From the IMG/VR virus record IMGVR_UViG_3300005857_000013, positions 1 through 37,986 of that record: a DNA stretch of 37,986 nt. One strand, written 5' to 3'. Position 1 is the first letter of the stretch. Each line of letters begins with the position of its first letter. Under the pieces are notes generated by a model that saw nothing but the letters and a program-made list of their open reading frames with translations, was not told the DNA's origin and searched no databases. The position numbers and the translations under genes were made by a program. This document shows, piece by piece, positions 7,621-15,593 of this stretch. Source of the DNA: a virus.

Positions 7621-7974
7621 ATGCGGGTCAAACTTTACGAAGACGAAGTGAATTTTGTGCTGGGTCGTGACAACACCTATTACATTCTCGTGTTAGAACC
7701 TTGGAGCGGACAACCTGTGGACATTCAGAAGGTTGCGTCGGTTCATGTTTACGCCAAAGTGCCAGACACGAACATCGCCATAGAAGCCGACTATCTGCTT
7801 TTCACCAAACTTGCCAACACGGTCATCAAAGTCATCTTTCCTGCCTCCAGAACGCCGTCGGACTTAAAGGTGGGGAATGTGCTATACATGTATTGTGATT
7901 TGACGACGACGGACGGGAAGCAATATTCGTTACTCCAACCGCCACAACGGTTAAGGGTGGTGTCGGCGTCATGA
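7621..7974 (+). CDS. Small beta-rich phage structural protein, unknown
   Basis: This 117-residue protein starts at ATG 7621 behind AAGGGGTG. It looks like a compact beta sandwich, with strand segments such as VNFVLGRDNTYYILVLEP, VASVHVYAKV and VGNVLYMYCDLTT. It resembles in style the small immunoglobulin-like or baseplate-attachment proteins encoded beside tail fibres, but I do not recognise a named family. It overlaps the next gene by four bases (ATGA), which suggests coupled translation. Confidence 0.75.
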   Translation: MRVKLYEDEVNFVLGRDNTYYILVLEPWSGQPVDIQKVASVHVYAKVPDTNIAIEADYLLFTKLANTVIKVIFPASRTPSDLKVGNVLYMYCDLTTTDGKQYSLLQPPQRLRVVSAS

Positions 7975-8171
7975 AAGGCGAACAGGTCATCACCGTGTTG
8001 GCGATATTGCTCATCGCTGGGCTGGAGTTGGTGGCGTTATGGAAGGGGATAGATGGGACGGCGTTAGCCATCTCGTTGGCGTTGATAGGGTTGTTAGCAC
8101 CGTCGCCCATCCGATGGATTAAGGTGAAGAATTGGTTGGAAATCCGCAAGGATACTGAGGAAGAAAAGTGA
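7971..8171 (+). CDS. Small two-helix membrane protein, holin candidate
   Basis: The 66-residue product has two hydrophobic segments: residues 5-23 (QVITVLAILLIAGLELVAL) and about 30-45 (TALAISLALIGLLAPS). A charged C-terminal tail ending in EEEK follows. Small size, two membrane segments and a charged tail match the usual plan of class II holins, which open the inner membrane at lysis. No endolysin gene is next to it, so the role is uncertain; it could instead be an unrelated small membrane protein. The ATG overlaps the previous stop (ATGA). Confidence 0.6.
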   Translation: MKGEQVITVLAILLIAGLELVALWKGIDGTALAISLALIGLLAPSPIRWIKVKNWLEIRKDTEEEK

Positions 8172-8207
8172 ACGCACATGAACAACAAGACAAACAGGTG
8201 ATGCCCA

Positions 8208-9866
8208 ATGCCTCTTTATCCTGACGACAAGGTGAAGGTCAGTATTTTACCGACAGACCGCTCAGAGAGGGACGAGCGGACAGGGATTGTTACGGTCATC
8301 GGTTTTTCGCCGATTAGAGGGCAGGGGCTGGTAAAGCATACGGGATTTGGTTACAGCCGTGTTGAGGTGGTAGGTCGGGTTCAAGCCGTTGGTGGGGAGC
8401 CTGAGGCGAAGTTTCTGAAACAAGTCGCTCAGGGGGTAAGTGAGTGGGATTATGTCCGATGGGGGGATATAGCGGAGAGACCGTTACAATTTCCGCCTGA
8501 GCCCCACAAACACGGGCTGGAAGATTTACTTCAGTCGGGGGCAGTGACGGGACAGGTCATCAAGTTTGACGGGACGAACTGGACACCGAGTTGGGTTAAT
8601 TGGGAAGAGATTGACGGTAACCCTTCTCAATTTCCTCCAGAACCGCACACTCATTCCCGCTCAGATATTACCGACTTCTCTCATGCTTCTACACACGCTT
8701 CAGGGGGCAGTGACCCGATAACAGGTAACCTTGATGCAAATGCGAGGGTTACTGTTAAGCAATCAGGAACTGTCGTTGGAACTCGTAGGGCGATTAACTT
8801 CATCGCTGGAAGCAACATCAGTCTTAGCATTTCTGACGATGCTGTCAATGAGAAAGTTGATGTCACCATCAGTGCTACGGGCGGAGGAAGTTCATCGCAC
8901 AATCTTTTGGATGGGGTTGTTCATCCCGACACAGAAGCAACAACTGTCACTCGTGGTATGTTAGTTGTGGGGAAATTGTCGGGCACAGAAATAAAGTGGG
9001 GTGGTCTGCCATTGGGTTCGTCAGGTAATGTTTTAAAATCCGACGGCACTGATGTCACTTGGGGCAATGTTGACTGGTCGGAGATAACAAACAAGCCTGC
9101 AACCTTTGCGCCATCGCCCCACACTCATGACGCCGCTGATATAACTACAGGTCGCTTAAGTGTTGCAAGGCTTCCAACATCTACAACTGCAAATCAATTT
9201 CTTGTCGTTAGAACGGCAAATTCAGACCCAACTTATGATGTCATTCAAGCAAGTGACTTACCTGCACATACCCACACCCGCTCACAGATAACCGATTTTT
9301 CTCACGCTGCAACGCACCAAACAGGGGGCAGTGACCCGATAACGGGTAACTTGGATGCGAATGCCCGTGTGGGGGTAATGAGTGCGGGAACTTTAGTAGG
9401 GACGAGACGACGAATAAACTTTATAGCGGGCACGAATGTCACCTTGAATGTCGTGGATGATGCGACGAACGAGAAGGTAGATGTGACCATTAACGCTGTT
9501 GGTGGTGGTAGTGGTGCTGGTGAACTGTTTGTGATGGCGACGGCGCCACCACAAAACATCAATGCGAATGCTCATTTCGTCTTAGCCCGAATAACTGTGC
9601 CGACCGACAAACCGAACCTGAAGGTCATCGCCGTCGCAGTTTCGCCTTTTTTAGGGTCTGGAGATGTGAGAAACGCTAGGATTGTGTTGTTCAACGAAAC
9701 GAACAATGTTGCCGTCGCAACATGGAATAGTAGCAATGGACCAGTCTATATGGAGCCTAATCAAGTGTTCAACCTTGGTGGTAAGACGGTCAGTTTTCGT
9801 CTATCGCATGGAGCGTCGTCAGCACAGGTATGTTGGGGCAGTGTAGCGTTCAAATTGACACCTTGA
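8208..9866 (+). CDS. Tail fibre / receptor-binding protein with HxH motifs and an internal duplication
   Basis: The 552-residue protein has four HxH motifs in fibre-like context: PHKH (100-102), PHTH (147-149), PHTH (305-307) and AHTH (354-356). In T4 long tail fibres such pairs bind iron along a three-stranded shaft. A segment of about 80 residues is duplicated (about 147-226 and 354-433), each copy containing SGGSDPITGNLDANARV or a close variant. The last 110 residues form a beta-rich tip with no repeat and are the likely receptor-binding head. The protein probably forms a homotrimeric fibre that sets host range. The start at 8208 follows CAGGTG. Confidence 0.75.
   Translation: MPLYPDDKVKVSILPTDRSERDERTGIVTVIGFSPIRGQGLVKHTGFGYSRVEVVGRVQAVGGEPEAKFLKQVAQGVSEWDYVRWGDIAERPLQFPPEPHKHGLEDLLQSGAVTGQVIKFDGTNWTPSWVNWEEIDGNPSQFPPEPHTHSRSDITDFSHASTHASGGSDPITGNLDANARVTVKQSGTVVGTRRAINFIAGSNISLSISDDAVNEKVDVTISATGGGSSSHNLLDGVVHPDTEATTVTRGMLVVGKLSGTEIKWGGLPLGSSGNVLKSDGTDVTWGNVDWSEITNKPATFAPSPHTHDAADITTGRLSVARLPTSTTANQFLVVRTANSDPTYDVIQASDLPAHTHTRSQITDFSHAATHQTGGSDPITGNLDANARVGVMSAGTLVGTRRRINFIAGTNVTLNVVDDATNEKVDVTINAVGGGSGAGELFVMATAPPQNINANAHFVLARITVPTDKPNLKVIAVAVSPFLGSGDVRNARIVLFNETNNVAVATWNSSNGPVYMEPNQVFNLGGKTVSFRLSHGASSAQVCWGSVAFKLTP
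8646..8885 (+). repeat. Tail-fibre internal duplication, copy 1
   Basis: This copy encodes about 80 residues closely similar to those encoded at 9267-9506. Shared blocks include DITDFSHA, GGSDPITGNLDANARV, RRAINFIAG and NEKVDVTI. The DNA has diverged at many third positions, so the duplication is old or the copies came from different sources. Confidence 0.8.
9267..9506 (+). repeat. Tail-fibre internal duplication, copy 2
   Basis: This copy matches 8646-8885 at the protein level, with AHTHTRSQITDFSHAATH in place of PHTHSRSDITDFSHASTH and RRRINFIAG in place of RRAINFIAG. An unduplicated spacer of about 125 residues with its own HxH motif separates the copies. Confidence 0.8.
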
Positions 9867-9876
9867 GGTGATTACC

Positions 9877-10671
9877 ATGACGGCAGGAGAAATGTTCTAT
9901 CTCATCCAACAACACTTGGGCAGACAAGACATCTCTCGTGATGTGTTCAACCGACTTTTATGTGTCGTGCTGCCAGCACTTTTCCGCAAATATAACTTCT
10001 ATTCCCTTGCCAAGCATACCTATCTTCAGCCGACTAATCCATGGAGCGTTCCCGTTCCCGACGATTACTACGATAACATTTCGTTGGTGATGATAGCGAA
10101 GGATACCCGAACGGCATATGTGTCACTGCGTCATCTGTTGTCCGTCAATGACTTCATCGCTTTATACAGCACCGCCGATTTGGATTACTTATCCCAAATC
10201 TACAGCCCCTCCATCCCAATGTATTACATCATCGCCACTCCTTCCGACATTTTCAAAAACATTGGTGACCGCATTCCTGCGGAGGAACGAGACCGAAAGA
10301 GCCTCCTTCTTTACCCACCCATTGACCACCATCTCTATCAACTCTCCTTCCTTTACTACCCACTCGGCGTTGTAACGCCCAATCAGATTACCGACGATTA
10401 CGAACATCCGTTGATGCAGAAGTATGGGGAGTGGGTGATGTATGAGATGTTATGGCGGCTTGCCGTTCAGTTGAAGGAGTTTGACACTGCGACGGCAATC
10501 AAAAACCTTGCTGACGAAAAGTTCATTGAAGCACGGTTGGCGGAAGCAAGAGAAGCCAATACACCCCCTCTGACGCTACACTTGCAACGATATGCGCAAC
10601 GAATTAGAATTACGGAAGGACCGAGAGCAGAAGAAGTCGGAAGGATTGTGATAAAGGTGGGTGATGTGTGA
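9877..10671 (+). CDS. Tail adaptor (head-tail connector) protein
   Basis: The 264-residue protein has the layout of podophage adaptor proteins that sit under the portal. An N-terminal helical region is followed by VPVPDDYYDNISLVMI. Later a strand LYQLSFLYYPLGVVT leads into an acidic turn, DDYEHPLMQKYGEWVMYEML, and a long C-terminal helix. This pattern is seen in many phage adaptors of the P22 gp4 / T7 gp11 functional class. The next gene encodes the nozzle-like protein, the expected partner. The ATG at 9877 has GAGGTG six bases upstream and was preferred to a GTG at 9868. Confidence 0.7.
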   Translation: MTAGEMFYLIQQHLGRQDISRDVFNRLLCVVLPALFRKYNFYSLAKHTYLQPTNPWSVPVPDDYYDNISLVMIAKDTRTAYVSLRHLLSVNDFIALYSTADLDYLSQIYSPSIPMYYIIATPSDIFKNIGDRIPAEERDRKSLLLYPPIDHHLYQLSFLYYPLGVVTPNQITDDYEHPLMQKYGEWVMYEMLWRLAVQLKEFDTATAIKNLADEKFIEARLAEAREANTPPLTLHLQRYAQRIRITEGPRAEEVGRIVIKVGDV

Positions 10672-12179
10672 TGCCGCCAGTGATGGCAACTCGTCCCACA
10701 GACCTACAACGATGGGATTTTTTGTTGCCGAGGGGCGGTTGGGTGGACACGCACATCCCGTTGGGCGACCCGCCAGGGGTGACCATGCTTTACAACCTTC
10801 GGGTGAGCCGTGACGGCTTGGAAACTGTCCCTGGTTGGCTCCAAACTCATGTTCATAGTTTTGCCTCCAGTCCTGGGGAACTCAAAGGTATTCGTTCCGT
10901 TTCTTTGCCGTCGGGGCTAACCCTGACCTTCGTGTTTTATAGCACAGGCATCTTTATGCTTAATCCCGACACGAATTCGTTAGTGGATGTGACGCCCACC
11001 CAGTCTCCCATGCCCGCCATCACCGACCATGCCCCTGATGTCGTTTACTTAAACGGGAAACTTTACACGGTGTTATCGGATGGCGTTTACGAGTTAGACC
11101 CCTCGGCGGCATCCCCGAGTTTTGAACGGATTGCGGGTTCACCAGGCGGTAAGGCGATAGGTGTTTTAGGGTTCAGATTGTTAGTGGGGAACATTGTTGG
11201 TGGGGCGGGTTGGGATGAAGTGTCTTACCGAATTGCGTGGTCGGGGATGAATGCGCCCCGCACTTGGGATATTGCCCAAACGATAGATGTGCCCAACTAT
11301 GACCCAATTCTCCGTTTTCTTCCTTTTGGTGATGTCTTTTTGGTTGTTACGCCCCATCGTTTTTATACCCTGAGTTGGACTGGGAGTGCCGTAACGCCGT
11401 TTGCTATCACTTTTGCTGCCCACATCCCTTCTGCCATTACCAATCCGTTGCAAATCCAGTCCGTCTTCCTTCACGATGTGAAGATGGTTGTGTATGCGTT
11501 ACACGACGGCATTTATACTTTCTCGGGACAGGAGAGCATTCTTCTGAATGCCAATATTTTCAACGCTTATCGGGAGATGGTGTCGCAACATGGAGTGCCA
11601 CTGATGGGTTACGACCCCGAGAGTGCGGAGGTTTGGGCTTATTGGCTGAATGCCAACAGAGCCTTTGTGTATCAAATTCTTTTCCGAAGTTGGTATAGCC
11701 GTGATTATCCCCCTGGTGCATATCTTGGGTTGTTCAACACTTCGGCAAACCCTCAAGCACGGGTGATATTTGTGCGCATGATGTCTCCGACGCAGTTAGA
11801 ATTTTTGAGGCTGCGCAGTTCTACGGATGTTGACCAACGCCGAGGTGCTGACCCGTTTACCGCTCAGGTCATTACGCCTGTTGTGGAGGTGGGGGCTGTG
11901 GGTGGGTTGAAGACCACGCATAGTGCGATAAATTGGTGGACGATTTTCGGGCAAAGGACAGAAGTGAGTGGCAATATTAGAATGTATGCCGTCGTGAGCA
12001 ACAGTTTACCGATATTGACCACAGAGCAAGATTGGGAGGAAGTGGGGATTTTGGCGTTGAGTGGTGAACAGGAGGAGCGAGGGTTCAATCGGACAGGTCG
12101 CTATATGCGGTTCAGGTTTGACTTTGACGGGCTAACGACACGGATGGTCTGGCACGGGTTCTCGGTCTTCTGGCGATAA
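10671..12179 (+). CDS. Tail nozzle / stabilisation protein, beta-propeller-like
   Basis: The protein is 502 residues and begins at ATG 10671, whose A is the last base of the previous stop. The N-terminus contains VTMLYNLRVSRDGLETVPGW, the typical opening of phage stabilisation and nozzle proteins (P22 gp10, T7 gp12 functional class). Repeated strand blades follow, with patterns such as DVVYLNGKLYTVLSDGVYEL and IGVLGFRLLVGN. It probably forms the hexameric distal tail tube below the adaptor and holds fibres in place. The fold assignment is from sequence pattern only. Confidence 0.75.
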   Translation: MPPVMATRPTDLQRWDFLLPRGGWVDTHIPLGDPPGVTMLYNLRVSRDGLETVPGWLQTHVHSFASSPGELKGIRSVSLPSGLTLTFVFYSTGIFMLNPDTNSLVDVTPTQSPMPAITDHAPDVVYLNGKLYTVLSDGVYELDPSAASPSFERIAGSPGGKAIGVLGFRLLVGNIVGGAGWDEVSYRIAWSGMNAPRTWDIAQTIDVPNYDPILRFLPFGDVFLVVTPHRFYTLSWTGSAVTPFAITFAAHIPSAITNPLQIQSVFLHDVKMVVYALHDGIYTFSGQESILLNANIFNAYREMVSQHGVPLMGYDPESAEVWAYWLNANRAFVYQILFRSWYSRDYPPGAYLGLFNTSANPQARVIFVRMMSPTQLEFLRLRSSTDVDQRRGADPFTAQVITPVVEVGAVGGLKTTHSAINWWTIFGQRTEVSGNIRMYAVVSNSLPILTTEQDWEEVGILALSGEQEERGFNRTGRYMRFRFDFDGLTTRMVWHGFSVFWR

Positions 12180-12205
12180 AATATCGGTGAAGAGGTGAAT
12201 GTTCT

Positions 12206-12409
12206 ATGTTGATAGGGCACGGGATAATGCGGCATGTCGGGAAAGCCCTGCGGAAAGCAGGGAAAGCGGCTCAGCAAGCGAAATTAGAAGGAACGGTAGG
12301 AGAAGCCTTGCGTCGGTTAGCGAAGAGGCAAAATGCAGCGAAGGCTGAGAAGGTGCGGCGACGAAAGAGGAAAATCGTCAGCGCATTAACACATGGCTTA
12401 AGATGGTGA
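12206..12409 (+). CDS. Small highly basic protein 1
   Basis: This 67-residue product contains about 19 Lys/Arg and only three acidic residues, ending in a VRRRKRK cluster and a short hydrophobic tail. The N-terminal half is rich in Ala, Lys and Gly and probably helical. The ATG at 12206 follows AGAGGTG with an 8-base spacer. It is the first of three adjacent basic genes between tail and capsid genes. A nucleic-acid-binding or DNA-condensing virion role is inferred from charge and place only. Confidence 0.7.
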   Translation: MLIGHGIMRHVGKALRKAGKAAQQAKLEGTVGEALRRLAKRQNAAKAEKVRRRKRKIVSALTHGLRW

Positions 12410-12618
12410 TGCTGATGGCAGTGCGACGACCTCGGGTGCGCCAGCGAGGCACAACTTTGGACATGAGCCCCGTTCAGAGGGCTCTAAAGAAGTTGACTTC
12501 GGAGGGCAAGCAACGCAGTCGGATGGGGAAGAAGACAACAGGCAGAAAAAGTCCCCGCCGACGGATTGTGTCGCCTTCTCGGAAGCGCCTTCGTGCTTTG
12601 CGTCTTCCCACTTACTAA
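12409..12618 (+). CDS. Small highly basic protein 2
   Basis: The product is 69 residues and rich in Arg, Lys, Ser and Thr (for example RMGKKTTGRKSPRRRIVSPS). It has almost no acidic residues and no obvious hydrophobic core, as in protamine-like or core peptides of some viruses. The start is ambiguous: ATG 12409 overlaps the previous stop, and ATG 12403 and 12415 are in the same frame. No family is recognised. It forms a set with the basic genes on either side. Confidence 0.65.
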   Translation: MLMAVRRPRVRQRGTTLDMSPVQRALKKLTSEGKQRSRMGKKTTGRKSPRRRIVSPSRKRLRALRLPTY

Positions 12619-12633
12619 AAGAGAGGGTCTTAC

Positions 12634-12717
12634 TTGTCTAACAGAGTTCGGTCTTGGCAGATAACTGAACTATTGCGACAGTTGAGGGAAGCGGAAGCCT
12701 ACGGTGGGGAGGTTTAA
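12634..12717 (+). CDS. Possible 27-residue micro-protein
   Basis: A TTG at 12634 follows a strong GAGAGGGT ribosome binding site (12621-12628). It opens a 27-codon frame ending in TAA at 12715-12717, filling an otherwise empty gap of about 120 bases. The peptide would read MSNRVRSWQITELLRQLREA and then EAYGGEV, an amphipathic helix with a short tail. The tight fit and strong ribosome site support it. The TTG start and short length weaken it. Confidence 0.4.
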   Translation: MSNRVRSWQITELLRQLREAEAYGGEV

Positions 12718-12740
12718 GAAAGGCGGGAGGGAACCAAGAG

Positions 12741-13019
12741 ATGGGGAAAGCCCGTATTGGCACGATATATCGTTATCGCACAGGGAAATATGTCCGAGAG
12801 AAGTTAGGGGATAAACCAAGGGATACGATAGGGTATCGGGTCGTGCCTGTGCCTGGCAAACCTGGTCGGAAGGTGTTGGTGGCTATTCGGCGCAAGAAAG
12901 GTCCCCGAGGGGGACGCACCAAAGCCATTGCCTTATTGCGCCATATCCGCACAGCCAAAGGGCGTCAATTGGCACGGCGTGCTAAAATTAAACGGGCACA
13001 ACGACGACGAAGGAGATGA
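12741..13019 (+). CDS. Small highly basic protein 3, Arg-rich tail
   Basis: The 92-residue protein has roughly 34 Lys/Arg and three acidic residues, ending in a run of arginines. The first half has strand-like segments (TIGYRVVPVPGKPGRKVLVAI) that could form a small beta domain. The second half is a basic helix. The charge and compact size suggest DNA binding, perhaps inside the capsid. The ATG at 12741 follows GGGAGGG. The next gene's ribosome site lies in its 3' end, so translation is probably linked. Confidence 0.75.
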   Translation: MGKARIGTIYRYRTGKYVREKLGDKPRDTIGYRVVPVPGKPGRKVLVAIRRKKGPRGGRTKAIALLRHIRTAKGRQLARRAKIKRAQRRRRR

Positions 13020-13024
13020 TACAC

Positions 13025-13819
13025 ATGCGTTGTTGGGGCATGATTGTCGGGCTGTTCGCCTTTGTGGCTTTTCTCGCAGGGGTCACTCAACTGCCTTCAG
13101 AGGAGGAAATCACCGAACGGGTCTTACGCCCATCGGTTCAGGTGGCTTATTTTGAGGGGATAGGCGGGGCGACAGCGGAATGGCAAGTGGCAGGGTCAGG
13201 AGTGGTTTTTAAGACAACTGACAAGAAGACTTACATCCTCACCGCTGCCCATGTCATAGAACGAGCAAAACGGGTGCGTTATGAAACGGATAAAGAGGGG
13301 AAAGAACGCAGGGTGGAGGAGTTTGAGGATGTGATGGCGATTATTGAGCGGGTGCGGGATGGCATTGTCACGGGCGAATTACGGGTGCGCTGTCGGGTGT
13401 TGAAGTCGTCTAAGTTGGAGGAACAGGGTGGGGATGATGTGGCAGTTTTGGAGCCCTACGAAGGCGATTTGTTCGTCTCAGGCGCAAGACCACTCCCTAA
13501 AGGGAAAAATGTTTACGCTGGACAACCCGTGTATCATTGCGGGAGTTTGTGGGGAGAATTAGTGAACTCCGTGACCTTTGGGGTCATCTCCTCGGTCGCA
13601 CGGATGTATCGCAATAAACCCTTCCTCCAATTGTCCACGACGGCGTTACCAGGTTCCAGCGGTGGGGGCATCTTTGTCGTGGACGAGGGGAAGTGCTACT
13701 ATGCGGGGATGTTAACCCGAGGAGTGGGAGAAACGGTCAATCTCGCCGTCCCGTTGTCTCGTATTCGGCAGGTCTTAACGCAATGGGGATTGGAGGAGAT
13801 ATTAGACAAAGCACAATAG
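13025..13819 (+). CDS. Exported trypsin-like serine protease
   Basis: The 264-residue protein is a chymotrypsin/trypsin-fold serine protease of the HtrA-like style without a PDZ domain. The triad is visible as H76 (ILTAAHVI), D138 (GGDDVAVLEP) and S212 (LPGSSGGGIF). Residues 6-20 (MIVGLFAFVAFLAGV) form a signal peptide or membrane anchor, which would place the catalytic part outside the cytoplasm. The ATG at 13025 has AAGGAG nine bases upstream; ATG 13016 is too close to that site. It lies between basic proteins and capsid genes. It may mature virion proteins or act on the host envelope; the signal sequence argues for the envelope. Confidence 0.85.
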   Translation: MRCWGMIVGLFAFVAFLAGVTQLPSEEEITERVLRPSVQVAYFEGIGGATAEWQVAGSGVVFKTTDKKTYILTAAHVIERAKRVRYETDKEGKERRVEEFEDVMAIIERVRDGIVTGELRVRCRVLKSSKLEEQGGDDVAVLEPYEGDLFVSGARPLPKGKNVYAGQPVYHCGSLWGELVNSVTFGVISSVARMYRNKPFLQLSTTALPGSSGGGIFVVDEGKCYYAGMLTRGVGETVNLAVPLSRIRQVLTQWGLEEILDKAQ

Positions 13820-13831
13820 AGTTGGGTGTTT

Positions 13832-14701
13832 ATGCGCCAACCTTTTAGCATTACCGAGATGACCCGAGGCGTTTCGGTGCGGGTTGTGCCCCATCAGACG
13901 ATACGAGTGGCAGTCATCAATGACCTGCATGTGCCTTTCCATGACCCACAAGCCATTGCCTTGTGTCTCCAAGTCCTTCAAACGGTCACCCCTGATTTGG
14001 TGATTATTAACGGGGACTTCATAGATTTCTTTGCGATTTCCCGATTTGACCGCAGCCCACAGCGTAAACTGATGGTAGGGGAGGAAATCAAAGAGGCACG
14101 GAAGGTGTTACAACGCCTGACGACCCAATGTCAACCCCGCAAATGGATTTTCCTCATGGGGAACCACGAAGACCGATTGCGCCACTATTTATGGACGAAA
14201 GCCCCTGAACTGTCTTCGTTAGAGGAATTACAGGTAGCGAATTTATTAGGGTTATCGGACAATTGGGTAGTGTTGGACTATACCGATGTGCCTCAACCTG
14301 TCGGGTGTGATGTCGTTCCGACCGTCCATTTCCCTGAAATGTTTGTCACGCATGGGGATAAAATCCGATTGTCGGGGAATACTGTCAACTTGGCTCGGTC
14401 TATCTTTTTGAAGGTCTTGCGCAATTGTCTGGTGGGGCATTGGCATCGGGCAGATGTCTATGTCCAAATGGACTATCATGGGAAGTCCCGAGGGAGTTGG
14501 GTCGTGCCCTGTCTCTGCTATCAACGCCCCCACTGGGATAGCGGGCGCATCTGGGGGCAGGGATTGGCAGTGATAGAAATGAACCAACGGGGCTTCTTTA
14601 AAGTGGACATCGTGTCGTTCATCCGTGAAAACGGACACATCCTTGCCTTCTGGAACGGCAAGGAGTTTGGTGTTAAAATAGAAGGGAGGCGAAACAAATG
14701 A
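13832..14701 (+). CDS. Calcineurin-like metallophosphoesterase
   Basis: The 289-residue protein carries the metal-ligand motifs of the family in order: NDLH (30-33), NGDFID (60-65), MGNHED (109-114), THGD (173-176) and GHWH (202-205). These build a two-metal centre that hydrolyses phosphomonoesters or diesters. Family members include protein phosphatases, nucleotide phosphodiesterases and SbcD/Mre11-like nucleases, and the substrate cannot be told from the motifs. A GTG at 13826 is an alternative start; the ribosome site is weak. It overlaps the next gene by four bases and sits among virion genes, where it may be a late accessory enzyme. Confidence 0.88.
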   Translation: MRQPFSITEMTRGVSVRVVPHQTIRVAVINDLHVPFHDPQAIALCLQVLQTVTPDLVIINGDFIDFFAISRFDRSPQRKLMVGEEIKEARKVLQRLTTQCQPRKWIFLMGNHEDRLRHYLWTKAPELSSLEELQVANLLGLSDNWVVLDYTDVPQPVGCDVVPTVHFPEMFVTHGDKIRLSGNTVNLARSIFLKVLRNCLVGHWHRADVYVQMDYHGKSRGSWVVPCLCYQRPHWDSGRIWGQGLAVIEMNQRGFFKVDIVSFIRENGHILAFWNGKEFGVKIEGRRNK

Positions 14702-14901
14702 AAATCTACCTGCCCAAACTACCGAGCGAGCGGGATTTGGAGTTGATGATAGAGTGGTTGGAAATTTTGGGTCCTGCTATTGCATTGACAGTGCCCAAGC
14801 GGGCATATCTGGTCTATGAAGCCTTGCAACAGATTATTGCCTTTCTGCGGCGGTTGCGTCATAATGAGACATGGCGCCGTGAAGGCGTGATTGAACTATA
14901 G
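14698..14901 (+). CDS. Small helical protein, unknown
   Basis: This 67-residue product starts at ATG 14698, overlapping the previous stop (ATGA) after GGGAGGCGA. It appears all-helical: an acidic helix (ERDLELMIEWLEILG) and a second helix (AYLVYEALQQIIAFLRRLRH) that could pair as a hairpin. I do not recognise it. It lies directly before the scaffold candidate and may be a small head-assembly factor, but only the position suggests this. Confidence 0.7.
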   Translation: MKIYLPKLPSERDLELMIEWLEILGPAIALTVPKRAYLVYEALQQIIAFLRRLRHNETWRREGVIEL

Positions 14902-14918
14902 CCGAGGAGGTGTCTCTG

Positions 14919-15593
14919 ATGGAGCAAACTCGGGACGATTGGTTGTGGGATGCTGGGATGGATACCGAGTATGAACCCGCAGAACAAACAGGAGGGCGAC
15001 AGAAAGAAGAGAAGCCTGACCTGATGAAGGAACTGGAAGCAATAAAACAGCAACTCCAGATGTGGCAAACTTACATGTGGCAGCAGTATTGGACGAACAT
15101 GGTCAATGAGGCGATTAGCCAAGTCCTGCGCCAGAAACCCTATCTTCAGGCATGGGTGGACGAACTGAAGGGGGGATTGGCGCAGGATGTGGCAACTTGG
15201 TGGCAGCAAAAACAATCGGAAGGACAGAACATCAACTGGGACGATGTGTCAAAATTCCTAAAGGATGCCTTGCAGAAGCGGGCGGAAGGGATTGAGGCGA
15301 AACTGGCTCAAATAGGCTTCAATCCTGCTACTGCGACGGCACCCGTGACCCTCCCAGGGAGCGGGGCTGTGCCACCAAGTTCAGAACGGAGGGCGCCAAC
15401 CGAGGAAGCACCAGGGTATGGGATGCCCTTAGGGAACGATATGGAGTTGCGCATTGTCCCCCCTGGTTACTTGGAGGAACTTACTCGGAAACAACGGGAG
15501 GAGTATATTCGGGATATTCTGGCGCTGCAACAAAAGAGGCGTCAGGGAGGTATATTACCGAGAGCAGCAGCCTCAACACAGAAAACAGAGTAG
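14919..15593 (+). CDS. Putative capsid scaffolding protein
   Basis: Scaffolds guide assembly of the prohead and then leave. The 224-residue product is acidic and helical, with a probable coiled coil (DLMKELEAIKQQLQMWQTYM), a low-complexity Pro/Ala linker at about 145-170 and a C-terminal basic helix (KQREEYIRDILALQQKRRQG). It lies 20 bases before the major capsid gene, the usual place for a scaffold. No sequence family is recognised. The ATG at 14919 has GAGGAGG eight bases upstream. It could alternatively be an internal head protein. Confidence 0.6.
   Translation: MEQTRDDWLWDAGMDTEYEPAEQTGGRQKEEKPDLMKELEAIKQQLQMWQTYMWQQYWTNMVNEAISQVLRQKPYLQAWVDELKGGLAQDVATWWQQKQSEGQNINWDDVSKFLKDALQKRAEGIEAKLAQIGFNPATATAPVTLPGSGAVPPSSERRAPTEEAPGYGMPLGNDMELRIVPPGYLEELTRKQREEYIRDILALQQKRRQGGILPRAAASTQKTE

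Noticed and set aside
13016-13024. ATG at 13016 as start of the protease
   Set aside because: It directly abuts the AAGGAG site, leaving no spacer; ATG 13025 has a nine-base spacer.
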